Shown here: piece by piece, positions 8,779-19,575 of the stretch
Layout: the number at the start of each line of letters is the position of its first letter
Numbering within the stretch: the first letter of the stretch is position 1
NCBI GenBank assembly: GCA_007026445.1
Contig: VDMD01000008.1
Location: 124,001-188,000 of the forward strand
DNA length: 64,000 bases
From: Schizophyllum amplum
Taxonomy: Eukaryota; Basidiomycota; Agaricomycetes; Agaricales; Schizophyllaceae
Reading direction: 5' to 3'
Translations under genes and position numbers: made by a program
The notes under the pieces: generated by a model
What the model was told of the DNA's origin: nothing
The model's input: the letters and a program-made list of their open reading frames with translations, nothing else
Database searches by the model: none

Positions 8779-11078
8779 CTAGGCGCGCTGTTGTTGCCCA
8801 TACTGCTGCGGCCCCTTCGCCCCATACATCGCGCCCATCTGTTGAGGGCCCGCCATGACGGGGATACCCGCCATCTGCTGGGGTGTGCCCATCCGCTGCG
8901 CATGCGCGCCCGCCATATTCGGCATCCCCTGCGGCTGCATCTGCATGGGCGGGTAGCCGGGCATCTGCATCTGCGGGGGTACGGTGCCTCGCATCTGCGC
9001 GGCCTGCATCTGCATCTGCATCTGCATCTGCTGCTGCTGCTGCTGCTGCATCTGATGCTGCTGAGCTTGCGCATTCCGCTGAGCCTGCGCCTGCTGTGGC
9101 AGCTGAGTCTGCGCTTGCTGTTGGGCATGGGCCTGCTGCTGAGCCTGAGCCTGCGCCTGCTGTTGCTGCTGCTGGGCGTGCTGCTGTTGCTGGGCGCCCG
9201 GCTGCGTCCTGCCTCGAGCCACTTGCGCAAAGTAGCGCTGCAGAAAGGCGTTCCTGTTCTCCGGGGGCAGGCGCATGAATACCTGCCTCACCTCCGGCGT
9301 CATCTGCTGCACGGCCTGCCGCATCGCGACCTGGGCGGCGGTGGGCACGACCGGACGCGCGCCGGCGGGAACACCCGGACGTGCGCCGGCCTGAGCCTGC
9401 GGAGTAGCAGCCTGCATCTGGGGGGTAGCTTGCATGGGCGTGCCGGGTTGGCGCGCGGGCATGGTCGGCTGCATCCGTGGCGTGCCCTGCTGCATCATCG
9501 GCGTGCCCTGCTGCTGCATCGGCGTGCCCTGCTGCTGCATCGACGTGCCCTGCTGCTGCATCGCGACAGCGCGTTGTTGCATCGCAGGCGTCCGCGCCGG
9601 CTGCATCGTCGGCACACCTTGCTGCATCATCGGCGTGCCCTGCTGCTGCATCATCGGCGTGCCCGGCTGCATCATCGGCGTTCCCGGCTGCATCATCGGA
9701 GTAGCTTGCTGCGTCGCAGTGCCCGGACGCACGATCTGCTGGCCAGCCTGTGCTTGCACCTGGAGACGCGGGTCGAGCGGCTGCACCTGCAGACGCGGGT
9801 TCTGCGGCTGCACCTGCAGACGCGGGTTCTGCGGCTGCATCTGCAAGCGTGGGTCGCGCCCCTGAACGCTCGGAGGGCGCGAGAGCTGCTGGGGCGTGGG
9901 CGCGGGGGCAATGAAGGGCGTGGCTGCCGCGGTCGGCGGGCGAGGGGTAGCAGTGGTCGGCGGACGAGGGGTAGCAGCGGCGGTAGCGGGTTGGGGCGTA
10001 GGCACGGGCGGGGGTGCCATAGCTCGTGGACCGGCCGTGTATCCGGAGCTCGTGCTGCGTGCGACCTGCATCGGCAGCGCGGCGATCGTCGACTGGGGTG
10101 GCGCAGCTTGAGGATGGGCTGGAGGGACGGGAGGGTACGGGGCTGCTCCCGGTACCATCGGGCGAGAGACGAGGGCTGGTGGCGCAGCGGCCTGGCGCAA
10201 GCTTGGGATGGTACCGCCGTTGGCTGCGGTGGCAGCACGCGTTGGTTGGAGGGATAGGGATGCGGGAGCGATGGTTTGGGGGATGTGTGGTTCCTTGACG
10301 GGAGTCTCCTGCTCGGTGTCGCCCTCGAGTTGGCGCTTTAGAGCAGCGACGAGCTCTAGCGCCGACTGCACCTGGCTCCAGTAGTGCTGGTCGGCCAAAT
10401 CCTGAGGCTGCCAGTTCGTGAGTCACTGACCCCGAGGTATGACAGATGGTAACGCACCTTGGGCCCTGGCGTAGACGCGTCACTTGACTCGCCCGACGGC
10501 TGCACTCGCATTGCCTTCTGGCATTCCTCTTGGGCGGCCTTGACATGGCGCGAAGTGCGATCCCAGGGAAGATAGCCCATTCCCTGATATCAGAGATTAG
10601 TCGATGTCATGCACTCGAGGCGTCGTTCTCACGTATTGAGTCCACTCCTTCGTCGACATCGTGCTGAACAGGTGCATGGCTGAGGAGACGGGAAACTGGA
10701 TAGAGGGAGGGGGAGGCGCATTTCCGTGAGAGACGGTGGGTAGGTGCTCTGACGACGGAAGCTGGGGAAGGGGTAGGTTTATGGCGGGGAGGTCCTATTA
10801 TCTGGCGTCAGTCGAGATGCGGAGGACGCGCGCGCGACACCAATTGTGGCGGGCAATTTACATACCTGGGTGGCATCTACACGAGTCTTCTTCCTCGCTG
10901 GGGCCTGCGCGCCCTTCCAGTCCCCGGGCCCATCCAAGATGACGATGTCGTCGTCGACAGCGATGGCGGTCTGTCGCGCTGCGCCATCCTGTATTCCATC
11001 AATGAGAGCGTCGGACTTTCTCTTCGTGCTGCTGGTTGCGGCCTGCGTGGCCGTTGTCATCGTCCTCGTCGCGCTCAT
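8779..11078 (-). CDS. glutamine-rich, prion-like protein
   Basis: Four exons splice in frame. Exon 1 (from ATG at 11078) ends DATQ and contains KRKSDALIDG and ARKKTRVD, possible nuclear localisation signals. Exon 2 begins LPSSEHLP and ends STKEWTQY. Exon 3 is GMGYLPWDRTSRHVKAAQEE to GPK. Exon 4 begins PQDLADQHYWSQVQSALELV. The rest, about 500 residues, is low complexity: proline/alanine-rich, then tandem LQVQPQNPR units, QGTPMMQ units and long Q/A runs. Near the C-terminus the block VFMRLPPENRNAFLQRYFAQ is a possible folded element. Composition resembles transcription coactivators and prion-like proteins, but no defined family was recognised. The conserved part appears to be exons 2-4a, rich in W, Y and charged residues. 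Confidence 0.65.
9440..9870 (-). repeat. in-frame tandem peptide repeats inside the Q-rich gene
   Basis: Two arrays lie next to each other. At about 9755-9860 a 24-nt unit encodes LQVQPQNPR-like repeats (four copies). At about 9475-9710 units coding QGTPM(M)Q or close variants occur about twelve times. Units differ mainly at synonymous or conservative positions, so the arrays are kept in frame. Confidence 0.8.
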
Positions 11079-11402
11079 GCTCGGCGTCTATGAGGCCTGC
11101 GGTTAAGACGCGGCGTTGCGCGAGGCGATAAGGATTGTAGAGTGCGCGTAAGTCCCTTGCAGCCGTGCTGGAGGTTTCACAGGTATAGAGAGGCTTGCCC
11201 AAAGACAGCAGAACTACGCGGTGGGAGGAGGATAACAGGTGTGACCAGTGACTTGGCCCCGGGGACGCATTGTCCGCTGTCACGTGCGCTGTCACAAGCG
11301 CTCTGCGATATCGAGGCTATAAACAGGTGCTCCACGTTTGAACAGTAAACTAACACGCCTTCAGCTTCCGGCCGTATAAGTGACCAGCCACATATACGTC
11401 TA

Positions 11403-13176
11403 CTATATTGAGATGTTCTCCATCCAACTTGGTCGACACATGGCTTCTTGTGTCTCGATCATGTTCGTCGCCACTTCCCTCAAAGGCTGCACCTCGACGC
11501 CCTCAATGATCTGCTTCACCGCCCTCGAACGTTTGATGTCTGCAAGACAATTCCATACTCCGCTCGGAGTCGATTCGGGTCTCCAGAACGCCACAGAAAG
11601 AGACACGAGGTTGGGAAGACAAGGTGGCCCTCTTGAGCGGCAGACCAGGTGCTCGAGGAAGTTAGCCGTCAGTATCGCTCTGTACGGCATGTCGGGTAGG
11701 TCGTCCCCTGCCTCGTCGATGACGAGTTGCTCCAGGCCCGAAAGGCGCGTGAGAACGTATTGGAGCCGTGAACGCGCCTCATACGGGTAGTCGCAGAAGA
11801 CACCTCCAATCCTCAAGCACCGCAGACGGTGTAGCCAAATTTCGCCAACGATAATCATTGTGAGGAACGGACCGTGGGGCGTTAATTCCTCGCATCCGAC
11901 GATGTTCAGTTCGGCGAGGCGAGGTGCGAATATGGTGGGCAGGAAGAAGTACCCGTACGCGCTCAGCGTCAGAGAGATCAATCCCGGCATTTCAGTAGGT
12001 ACACCCAGGCGAAAGGCGATGCCGGCATCTATTGCCTCGTCGCAGCGCGCAGTGATAGTCAAGTGCTGCAGCGTGCGTCGGTGAGCGACCACCATCTCCT
12101 TCGCGGTAGCCAGTTTGTCTAGCGACAAATCGAAAAGATAGAGTTCCAACACAGTCAGCGCAGGCCAAAAAGGCGTGTTCGTGAATGGATGACCGAGGTT
12201 CAATCGCGCGCTCTTGAGCATCGGCGCCTTCAGAAAGTCGACTCGCAAATGTTCAGGTGACGAGAGAGATTTACAGCCGTATGTGCTGACGACGAGTCTC
12301 TGTAGGAAGGGCATGTCCAACGGTTTGTCCAGGACGTCCAGAATAACCGCAGGCAGAGTACACGTATGCCACCGGTGCTGAGAGATCCGATACAGCAGTA
12401 AGAGCGCATCCAGAGTCGACATATCCGCCTCCCGCGTTCGTACTTCGTAGAAAGGGCCATGAACAGTTACGTGCAACTTCATCTCAGACGAACGGTCGAT
12501 GAAGTCCTTGAAAAGAGCAGGATTCTCACTGATGCGCGCACCGTACGCCAGATGTATCCGCGTCCAGAGCAGTGGATTTGCGAGCGCCGTGCAGCGCCAC
12601 TCAAAGCATACGCAAGCGAAGGCCGGGTTGCCGAACCGGCGGACGCTACTACGGCCGCCGGGGAGTAGGAAGGGCGACGGCGATGAGGTGTGGACGAGTT
12701 CGAAGATCTCGGAGAGGAGTTCACGAGGGAGGACATGCACGGGGGAGGTAATAGATCGGCTGACAGCGAGATGAGCGAACATGTCGTTCCGTAGAGGCCG
12801 CAGTAAGGCAAGCAGCGTGTCAATGCCGCGGATCTCTGCGGTGAGCTCAGCAAAGGCACTATCCACGCCGATATTGCCGGAGACCTGAAGAATTGGAGTG
12901 ATTATGGAGAAGTTTTAAAAGGCAGGACACGCACGGTATCCGTGATAGGCAAGGCGGACGCGATTTGATCGTCCAGGTCTGTCTGCAGGGCGTAAGACGA
13001 GCTATCGCTGCATCTAGCTTATCGACAGTCATAGTGAGCTCGGAGGAGATAGCTTGTATGTCGGCCTTCTGGGACGGAGAGAGTACGGCGCCGTCGCGCT
13101 GCATCTGGATCAAAGGCATTGCGATCGCGCGCTCGAATGCGGAGGGCGAGGTAGTAGTTTCGTCAATTGAAGACAT
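11403..13176 (-). CDS. F-box protein, MQRDGAVLS-type N-terminus
   Basis: Exon 1 starts at ATG 13176 and encodes the family N-terminus (MQRDGAVLSPSQKADIQ), a helical segment. It ends at a GTGCGT donor near 12930. An acceptor at the AG just before 12853 rejoins the frame as AFAELTAEIRG. The F-box follows (VHVLPRELLSEIFELV, ACVCFEWRCTALANPLLWTRI), then leucine-rich sequence. The C-terminal motif is a diverged form of the shared one (QIIEGVEVQPLREVATNM). Length is about 560 residues. Its 3' end is the closest match to the left part of the remnant at 4020-4375. Putative SCF adaptor; the choice of acceptor is inferred from frame. Confidence 0.75.
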
Positions 13177-13439
13177 AATGAGAGAGAGATAAAACCTCGA
13201 AGTCGTGAGATGTCCGGAAGAAAAAGCATAGGATGGTGAGGGTACAAACTAGGATTGCAAGTCGTCGAGTGGCACCAGGCACAGCAGTTCCGCAATTCGA
13301 TCGACGCGCCAGTCAGGGCACGATCACGTGAGGAACGCGTCGCGGCCGAGCGGTCGCGAAGTTCAAGGACCACCACATCCAACGTCACATATGCTTGCGC
13401 GCTTACAGCGTCTGCTACAACGCCAGACCAGACTACGTG

Positions 13440-15005
13440 CTAGGGTATCTCGAATTCCTGGCCTAAGTCCGATGTGAATTGCACCAGCGCCTTGAGCGAC
13501 ACGCCATCGACAACGCTCTCCGACTTCCGGGAGTCCAAGAGAACTTTGAGGGGCTTCTGGAGCTTTCCGAGTGAGTACCTGTCTGAGTCAAAGTGCAGCG
13601 AAAGGTGTGTCAAACTCGGCAGACGCTCCGCTGAGCCTGCTGCCTCGTTGCGTGTGAGGCAGTGCAGCAGCTTCACCCCTACGTATATGACATCAACCAT
13701 CTTCGCATCCCGGCCATAATTGCAGAGGACTTGAAGGTCCGAGAGTGCGCGGAGGTCGTCCAAGAACAGGATTAGCTGCATCCACGCACGGTTTCCACTG
13801 CAGAACACCCTCTCGAGACGTAGAGTACGCAGCGAGTGGGCAAGCCTCGGTGCGTGCAACATTCTACGGATGGAGGTGAAAGGACCGTTGTCTCCGCTCG
13901 TCTGGACTGTGTGTAGCAGCGTCATCTGCGACAGGCTGGGTGCGGCAAAGGTGGGCAAGGCAGCGTGTCCGAGACCAAGGACGGCTAGGGACCGGAGGTT
14001 CGGTGCGACGCTGACTTTGTGGATGACAAACGTGGGTGCAGATGTGGGGGGGAATTTGCCGACCTCGTGCTCATGGCGGATATGGAGCACCTCCAATGTT
14101 TCTGCTCGTCGGGATATGTCCGCCGCAACTCTCCCGAGTTCATCCGCGTCCGCGTCTCGAAGAATATACGTCATGGCGGTCAGCGCAGGCCAGGGCAGAG
14201 AGACGTGCGGATAGCCGACCTCCCAGGTCGCATCGCGCAAGTTCGGCGCTTTCCGGAGGAAGTCTAGTGGAAGTCTTCGCCCTTCCGATACATCGCGCCC
14301 CCAGTCGTCCCATATAGTGGGAGCAACAAGCACGGACTCCAGCATGGGTAGGTCGAGAGTGTCCTGCGACGTGAAGACGAGGAAGTGGCCCCAAATATCG
14401 AGTTTTCTCCATCTCCACGCAGACAGCCGCGCAATGTGCTTCAGTGTCTCTGCAGATTTCTCCCACTCTTCAACGCAGATCTCCATGACTTTCCAGATGT
14501 ACGCTTCGACGTGGACGTGGAGAGGCAGCTGGCAGGAGCGTGCGACGAACGCCTCGACCTCTGCTTCCGGGGTTCTGGTCCATGCGTTAGGGATATTGAC
14601 TAATGTCCACAGCTGTGGAATGCTGAAGGCCACATAGCGCCAGTCGTAGCAGACGCGCGCAATGGCCGGAGTACCAAAGTTGCGATCTTGAATTCGATAG
14701 TCTGCGACGACCAGGACAAAGATCTCGGAGAGCAAGTCATGGGAGAGTTTCCGTACAGGCGCGAGAAGGGATGCGTTGAGGTCGGCCTGGCCCTGTACGG
14801 CGCTTCGAGTGGCGGCCAGACGCGCAGCCTCCTCGTCGATTCGACCAAGTTCGAGAGCAAGCGCAGCGGAAGATGCTCGAACATCTCTTTTCTGGGATTC
14901 AGAAAGGACCGCTCCGCCGCGTTGCATGTCAAGGCTTGCTACCCTGCTCGCTTGCTGGACGAGAGCCGCAGACGATGCAGCTGTACGTTTCTTCTTTGGC
15001 GGCAT
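13440..15005 (-). CDS. F-box protein, MQRxGAVLS-type
   Basis: Uninterrupted 521-residue frame from ATG 15005. Order of parts: basic start (MPPKKKR), helical family N-terminus (MQRGGAVLSESQKRD, then RIDEEAARLAATR), F-box at about residues 85-135 (LSHDLLSEIFVLV, RVCYDWRYVAFSIPQLWT), leucine-rich region, and the family C-terminus (VVDGVSLKALVQFTSDLG). It shares its start and end with the genes at 33330 and 40024. The basic start could serve nuclear import. No lesion seen. Putative ubiquitin-ligase adaptor. Confidence 0.82.
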   Translation of the reverse strand: MPPKKKRTAASSAALVQQASRVASLDMQRGGAVLSESQKRDVRASSAALALELGRIDEEAARLAATRSAVQGQADLNASLLAPVRKLSHDLLSEIFVLVVADYRIQDRNFGTPAIARVCYDWRYVAFSIPQLWTLVNIPNAWTRTPEAEVEAFVARSCQLPLHVHVEAYIWKVMEICVEEWEKSAETLKHIARLSAWRWRKLDIWGHFLVFTSQDTLDLPMLESVLVAPTIWDDWGRDVSEGRRLPLDFLRKAPNLRDATWEVGYPHVSLPWPALTAMTYILRDADADELGRVAADISRRAETLEVLHIRHEHEVGKFPPTSAPTFVIHKVSVAPNLRSLAVLGLGHAALPTFAAPSLSQMTLLHTVQTSGDNGPFTSIRRMLHAPRLAHSLRTLRLERVFCSGNRAWMQLILFLDDLRALSDLQVLCNYGRDAKMVDVIYVGVKLLHCLTRNEAAGSAERLPSLTHLSLHFDSDRYSLGKLQKPLKVLLDSRKSESVVDGVSLKALVQFTSDLGQEFEIP

Positions 15006-15250
15006 CTAGCCTCAGGCGTTATTAGAGCCACGTGACAAGAAATTTTCGTGGGCATACCTCTGCGGCAGCACACAGCTATTTAGCACGCCCGAAAGAGAAG
15101 CACGAAGGTGAAAGTACGACAATATATGTGTGCAGGGCAAAATCGCGGGTTGGTGGGTGACTCGGATCGTGTCGGACGCTGTGACACCTTCTCTGTGACT
15201 GGCAGTTACCGATACACGTGCTGAACGCGTGCGTTCAACATGCTCTTGAC

Positions 15251-17012
15251 ATGCTCTTCGACAAGAAACTGCATCCTTCTTTCAGTCCGTCACTGACCTC
15301 GAACCGAAACTTGACGGCCATACGGAACCCACTAGTGCGTACAGCTCCTTTTGTGATCGCTGTTGTTCGCTCAATCGGCCTGCGAACAGTGACGTCTCCT
15401 TACTACCACGACCATCCCCGGCGCAAACTTCGGCAGATCGTGAGCGACGAGACTGCGCAACTTCAAGAACTTGTCTCGCGAAGCCGCACTATCGCAACTA
15501 TGGACTCGTACCGTGCTGTTGACCCACGCGCCATCACGCAGACGGATATGGACAGCTTGGCAGCGCTGACGGCGAGCATCGAGGAAAAGCAGCACAACGC
15601 TACATGAAGCTATCTGAGCAGCAGATGGAGATCAACAAAGCCTATATGTCTCCAATCAGACGCCTCCGCGCGAGCTGCTGTCCGAGATCTTCCGCTTCGC
15701 CGCAGCCGCCACCTCCGGCGTCGCGTGGAAGGAGCCATCCTTGGGTGTTGTGTACGGTAACTCCTCTATAGCCAACCGGTACAACTTCGTAGGGGTGTGC
15801 TCTATGTGGAGATCAGTCGCACTGGAGACAGCAGAGCTGTGGACAAGCGTACATCTGCCCCTTCTCGACACAGTTGAGTTGACGCTCGAGGGCTTTGCGT
15901 CTCAGCTGCGGCTCGCGGCAAAGCGGTCTCTGGACGTGCGCGTCTCGGGATCTCAGGTCTCTGCGGTCCAGGACGTTACGACGCACGCTTGGTCCCTTCT
16001 GGCTCTGGAAAGCTACCGCTGGCGGTCCCTAGACATCACAAACTGTTGCGACTTCACATACGTCTTCAATCAACCGATCACATGTCCAGCGCTGGAGAAG
16101 CTTTGCGCCATAGTCGATATGTCGTACCTTATGGCATACACGGACATGTCTCACAGTATCGCTGTGAACCTCTTCCCTACCCTCGACAATGCCCCACGCC
16201 TTCGCGTCCTCGATCTCGAACTTGTGGCGTTATACGACACCCCTCGAGTTCGACTCCCGGAGACTTGGAAGCTCACTGAGATATGTCTTACCTTAAAGGA
16301 GGCCGGCAGCCCGAGTCCTGCACCCATGCTACCGCTGGTCCGGCAGCTGTCCTCGACATTGCAGAAACTACTCATGGACGTCTCCGATCGATGGCGCCCT
16401 CGTCCAGCATTCGCGCCTTTCATCCATCTCCCCAAACTCACGGAATTGACCTGTACGCGGATGGGCAACTTCGTTCTGGAGCACATTGCCGCACCAAAGC
16501 TTGAGCGCTTGGTGATCATCACCAACGAGTACTCGTTCCCGGACTCCGTCTTCACACACCTGCGGACGTTCAAGGCACTCTCTGAGCTCTCTCTCGTCGA
16601 CGTCATATGGGACGCGGACTCGCTGCTGTCCACCCTCCGCGCCTTGCCAACGCTCACAACGCTGAAAATCACGGAGAACGCGCAGGAGATCGCGCAGCAA
16701 TGCGTAACGGCCGCCCTGCTTTCCGGACTAACCCGCGGCGGCGTCGACGTCGACGGTGTACTTACTCCGCCGAATCCTACCTGCCCCCTTCCCAACCTCA
16801 CTACCATGCTTCTCGCACTGTTCAAATGCGAGACCGAGGAGGAGGCTGAGTTGGTCGCGCCGCTGCGTACGATGGCTTTGTCACGCCCGCCAAGCGAGAG
16901 CATTGACGACGCGGAACTTCGGCCGCTCGACGTCTTCGGCGTCGTCTATGCGGCCTCTGCCTCCCATCCCGCAACTCCGTCATGGAGAGGAGGTCTGAAG
17001 GCGGTACCTTGA
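15251..17012 (+). pseudogene. F-box gene broken by a small deletion and a frameshift
   Basis: A paralogue of the gene at 6455. The N-terminal coiled coil is readable up to SIEEKQ at about 15590. A stop then follows, and about ten residues present in the paralogue (the RPLLSRLEIL region) are missing. The frame resumes (LSEQQMEINKAYMSPIRRL) but shifts at about 15663, where one C of the PRELL codons is lost relative to the paralogue. The remaining 423 codons (GVVYGNSS to the stop at 17012) are open and well conserved, including VCSMWRSVALETAELWTSV. A spliced rescue would have to remove the F-box core. Recent inactivation is likely; an assembly error is the alternative. Confidence 0.6.
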
Positions 17013-17406
17013 TAGCGAACTCCAAAGTAGCGCGCCTCGGAACCCAATCATCAACAGCTGTCAGCGCCGTCCGTGTCAGCACTTACGCGGCGGAGGCTCG
17101 GCACAGTGCGTACACGGGCCACGGCTTGAGCCTTGTAGCTCGCTGCCGCTGCCGACAAGCCTTATGGACCATGGTGTAGCTATAGTAGGTATGCTCGTCA
17201 CGACGAACATTACGATGCTCCTCATGCCGCGAGGACTTACGCGGAGGCTCGGCAGCCACAGTATGCCACTATCGTGCCGTAGGCTTTGGCTTCGAGATAG
17301 GTCGCCCCTCATATTTAAACGTCAATCACTCATCCTCTCTCGTTGTGAGCATCTAAGTGATCTCCATTTCCCGTCAAACACCGCATCCGCGACATTCGAG
17401 TATACG
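17013..17406 (+). promoter_or_regulatory. upstream region of the NmrA-like gene, with a TATA-like element
   Basis: A TATA-like TATTTAAA lies at 17312-17319, about 90 nt before the ATG at 17407. No further element recognised in the roughly 390 nt. Confidence 0.35.
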
Positions 17407-18913
17407 ATGTCTCCCCGTATCGCTACCGTCTTCGGGGCTACGGGCGTTCAAGGTGCGTTTGTCACCGGGCCCTTTCCCTTCTTCTGCTGTTCCCACTCGC
17501 CTTTGTCCATCTTCCATACCCGCTCACTCACGCCTTCTTCACAGGCTCCTCCGTCATCCGCGCCCTTCTCAAGGATGGTTTCTTCACCCCGCGTGCCGTC
17601 ACGCGCAACGCCAACTCTGAGGCCGCGCGCGCCCTAGGCTGCGAGGTCGTCGAAGCCTCGTATGGGGACAAGGACGCACTCAAGAAGGCCGTCACAGGCG
17701 CGGAGTGCGTGTTTCTTGTGAGTCGCTGTTTCTGAAGGACACGCTGTTCGCACTCGTCGTGGACCAAAGACCGTTCGTGCGAAGCGCACTGTCTGTCGCC
17801 GAGAGTACTGTCCACGGCGAGCTGCCCACTGACTTACGATATACATTGACGACTATCTGACATACTCGACTCATCCAGGTCACCATGCCATTCACCGAAC
17901 TGCCTGAAGTGGACCAAGGCAAGAATGTCATCGATGCATGCATGATGGCGGGCGTCAAATTTGCTGCTTTCAGGTGGGCGGGCTCAGATACTTACTACGT
18001 GCAAGAGCAGTGTTCCCTCTCCCTGCACTCGCGGCTTGCTTTCGCATACGAGCAGGCTAACCAATACATACAGCTCCCTACCCAACGTGAGAGAGATGTC
18101 GGGCGGCAAGTATACCCATGTTAACCACTTTGACGGTTAGTACTTATGCCGAACTGAACTCGCTCGTAATCTTGCTGACTTGCACTCAACAGATAAAGCC
18201 GAAATAAAGAAGTACTTGGAGGCCTCCGGCATCGCCTGCGCCTCCATCTGCCCGGGATCGTTCTTGGAGAACATCCACCGTGGGTACGTTTTTTGCACCC
18301 TTATCCCCTCCTTCCTACCTCCCCCTGGCTTCCTCAGCACCTGTCCACCTTTACACATCCATCCTAGTTTATACCGTCCTCAATACTCCATCCGATCTCA
18401 TCACTGATTCTACCGCAGCCAGCTCGGCTGCCCATTCACCAAGACCGACACAGGATACGAACTCATCACCCGCGAGCGCCCCGGTTCCTCCGTCATCCAA
18501 ACGTGGACGGGGCACGATATGGGCCCCGCGGTCGCGGCGGTGTTCGCACAGTACACAACGCGTCCAGCGGAAATTGACCACAAGGCGTTCGTGCTTGGGT
18601 CTCGGAGGGCAACCGCGGAGGAGACGGCGGCAGAATTGGCAAAGGGCCTCGGCGTACCCGTAACGGTCAAGCATCTTGGCGCGATGGGATTCCCGGCTGT
18701 GGATGAAATGGTGTGTGTCCTCCTTCTTCTCGCCGTGGCGGACGAACTTGGGGGATTTGTTGCTGACGACTTTGGCAGTACGACTTTTCTGCGGAGTACG
18801 AGTGGTTCCCGGGTGTGGAGGTTCCGGACAAGCGGCTGGAAGCGCTGGGCGTCAAGGTTGAAACCATCGAGGAGTTTGCCAGGACGGAGCTAAAGAAACA
18901 TATTGGGGCGTGA
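17407..18913 (+). CDS. NmrA-like NAD(P)-binding protein, copy A
   Basis: An atypical short-chain-dehydrogenase fold of the NmrA/HSCARG type, which binds NAD(P) and often senses redox state or modifies small substrates. Exon 1 encodes MSPRIATVFGATGVQG with the intact glycine motif of the Rossmann fold. Later exons read SSVIRALLKDGFF, VTMPFTELPEVDQGKNVIDA, SLPNVREMSGGKYTHV, ASGIACASICPGSFLENIH and SQLGCPFTKTDTGYELI, ending with the exon that carries YDFSAEYEWFPGVEVPD. Introns are short, GT-AG, and at the same places as in copy B (47727-49308). The stop is TGA at 18911-18913. Neighbours are a convergent SDR gene and an MFS transporter gene, suggesting one small-molecule pathway. The substrate is unknown. 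Confidence 0.88.
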
Positions 18914-19029
18914 TGTGCAAGCTGTATATAAGCCGCCGAAATGACACGAGAACTTGTATGCGCTATTTTGTCGGCCTGAGAGCTAAAATAAATGAACACT
19001 GTGAATTTGCGGCGAGGCAGGTGCCCAAA

Positions 19030-19115
19030 TACAACTTCCACGTAAAACTGCGAAGCCTAATGCACCAGACATCGCATGCGTGTGTTTTTGACTCCTCGTA
19101 GCCACTCGTCACGGT
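19030..19115 (-). pseudogene. relic of an MFS transporter 3' end behind NmrA copy A
   Basis: The segment with CACCAGACATCGCATGCG and GGTCAGAGCGGTTGC is the reverse complement of the corresponding part of the relic at 47495-47660. It matches the end of the full transporter gene (the CATGCGATGTCTGGCGCGAC region near 22070). The whole stretch from the NmrA stop to this relic is alignable between the two NmrA loci. It is too short and decayed to be functional. Confidence 0.65.
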
Positions 19116-19189
19116 CAGAGCGGTTGCTAAGGGTCGTGTTGTTCCGGTTGCCGTGGCATAATGAATTTCATCTGAATGGCCTCGCTTGG

Positions 19190-19451
19190 AGGACGGGCCG
19201 CCGCCTGACTCGACCTCCGGCTGGAGGGCCCGGGCAAGGAGGATTTCGACATTGAGGCGCAGCAGATGCGCTGGGATGTATTCGACGCGTCCTCGAAGGA
19301 CTTGAAGAAGAGAACTCGCTGGAGGCGGCGGGTAAGGCGCTGGGGGATATGGAGGTGCCGATGGCGGAACAGATTGCGGACGGCCTGATCATGACGGGGA
19401 TTCTGAGGAGGGCGGGATCAAGGTTGAGACAGGGAAGGAGGTCGATGAGTG
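19190..19451 (+). pseudogene. frameshifted fragment resembling the C-terminus of Cdc37
   Basis: Three reading-frame pieces join into one recognisable C-terminal domain of the Hsp90 co-chaperone Cdc37. They read DLRLEGPGKEDFDIEAQQM...RWDVFDA, then (after a shift near 19310) LEEENSLEAAG...KALGDMEVPMAEQIADG, then (after a shift near 19405) EGGIKVETGKEVDE and a stop. Upstream parts of Cdc37 are absent. The assignment rests on remembered family patterns (acidic FDIEAQ, RWDVF, the KALGDM-like helix), not on an alignment. It lies between NmrA copy A and SDR copy A. Confidence 0.55.
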
Positions 19452-19575
19452 AGTGTGGGCTTGATTTGTTGCTCGAGGTCGGAGGAAATTGAATACGGCT
19501 GTATCACTAGTACTCTACATGAGTAATGCTTCAAGAAGCCGACTTAATTGCGCTGCTCGATTACCAGGCGGGCCT

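Noticed and set aside
8791..10257. Long plus-strand open frame (488 codons) opposite the Q-rich gene
   Set aside because: Its Leu/His/Arg-rich translation is what the complement of CAG/CTG-type repeats gives; the minus strand has spliced exons and defined peptide repeats, so the plus frame is a shadow.
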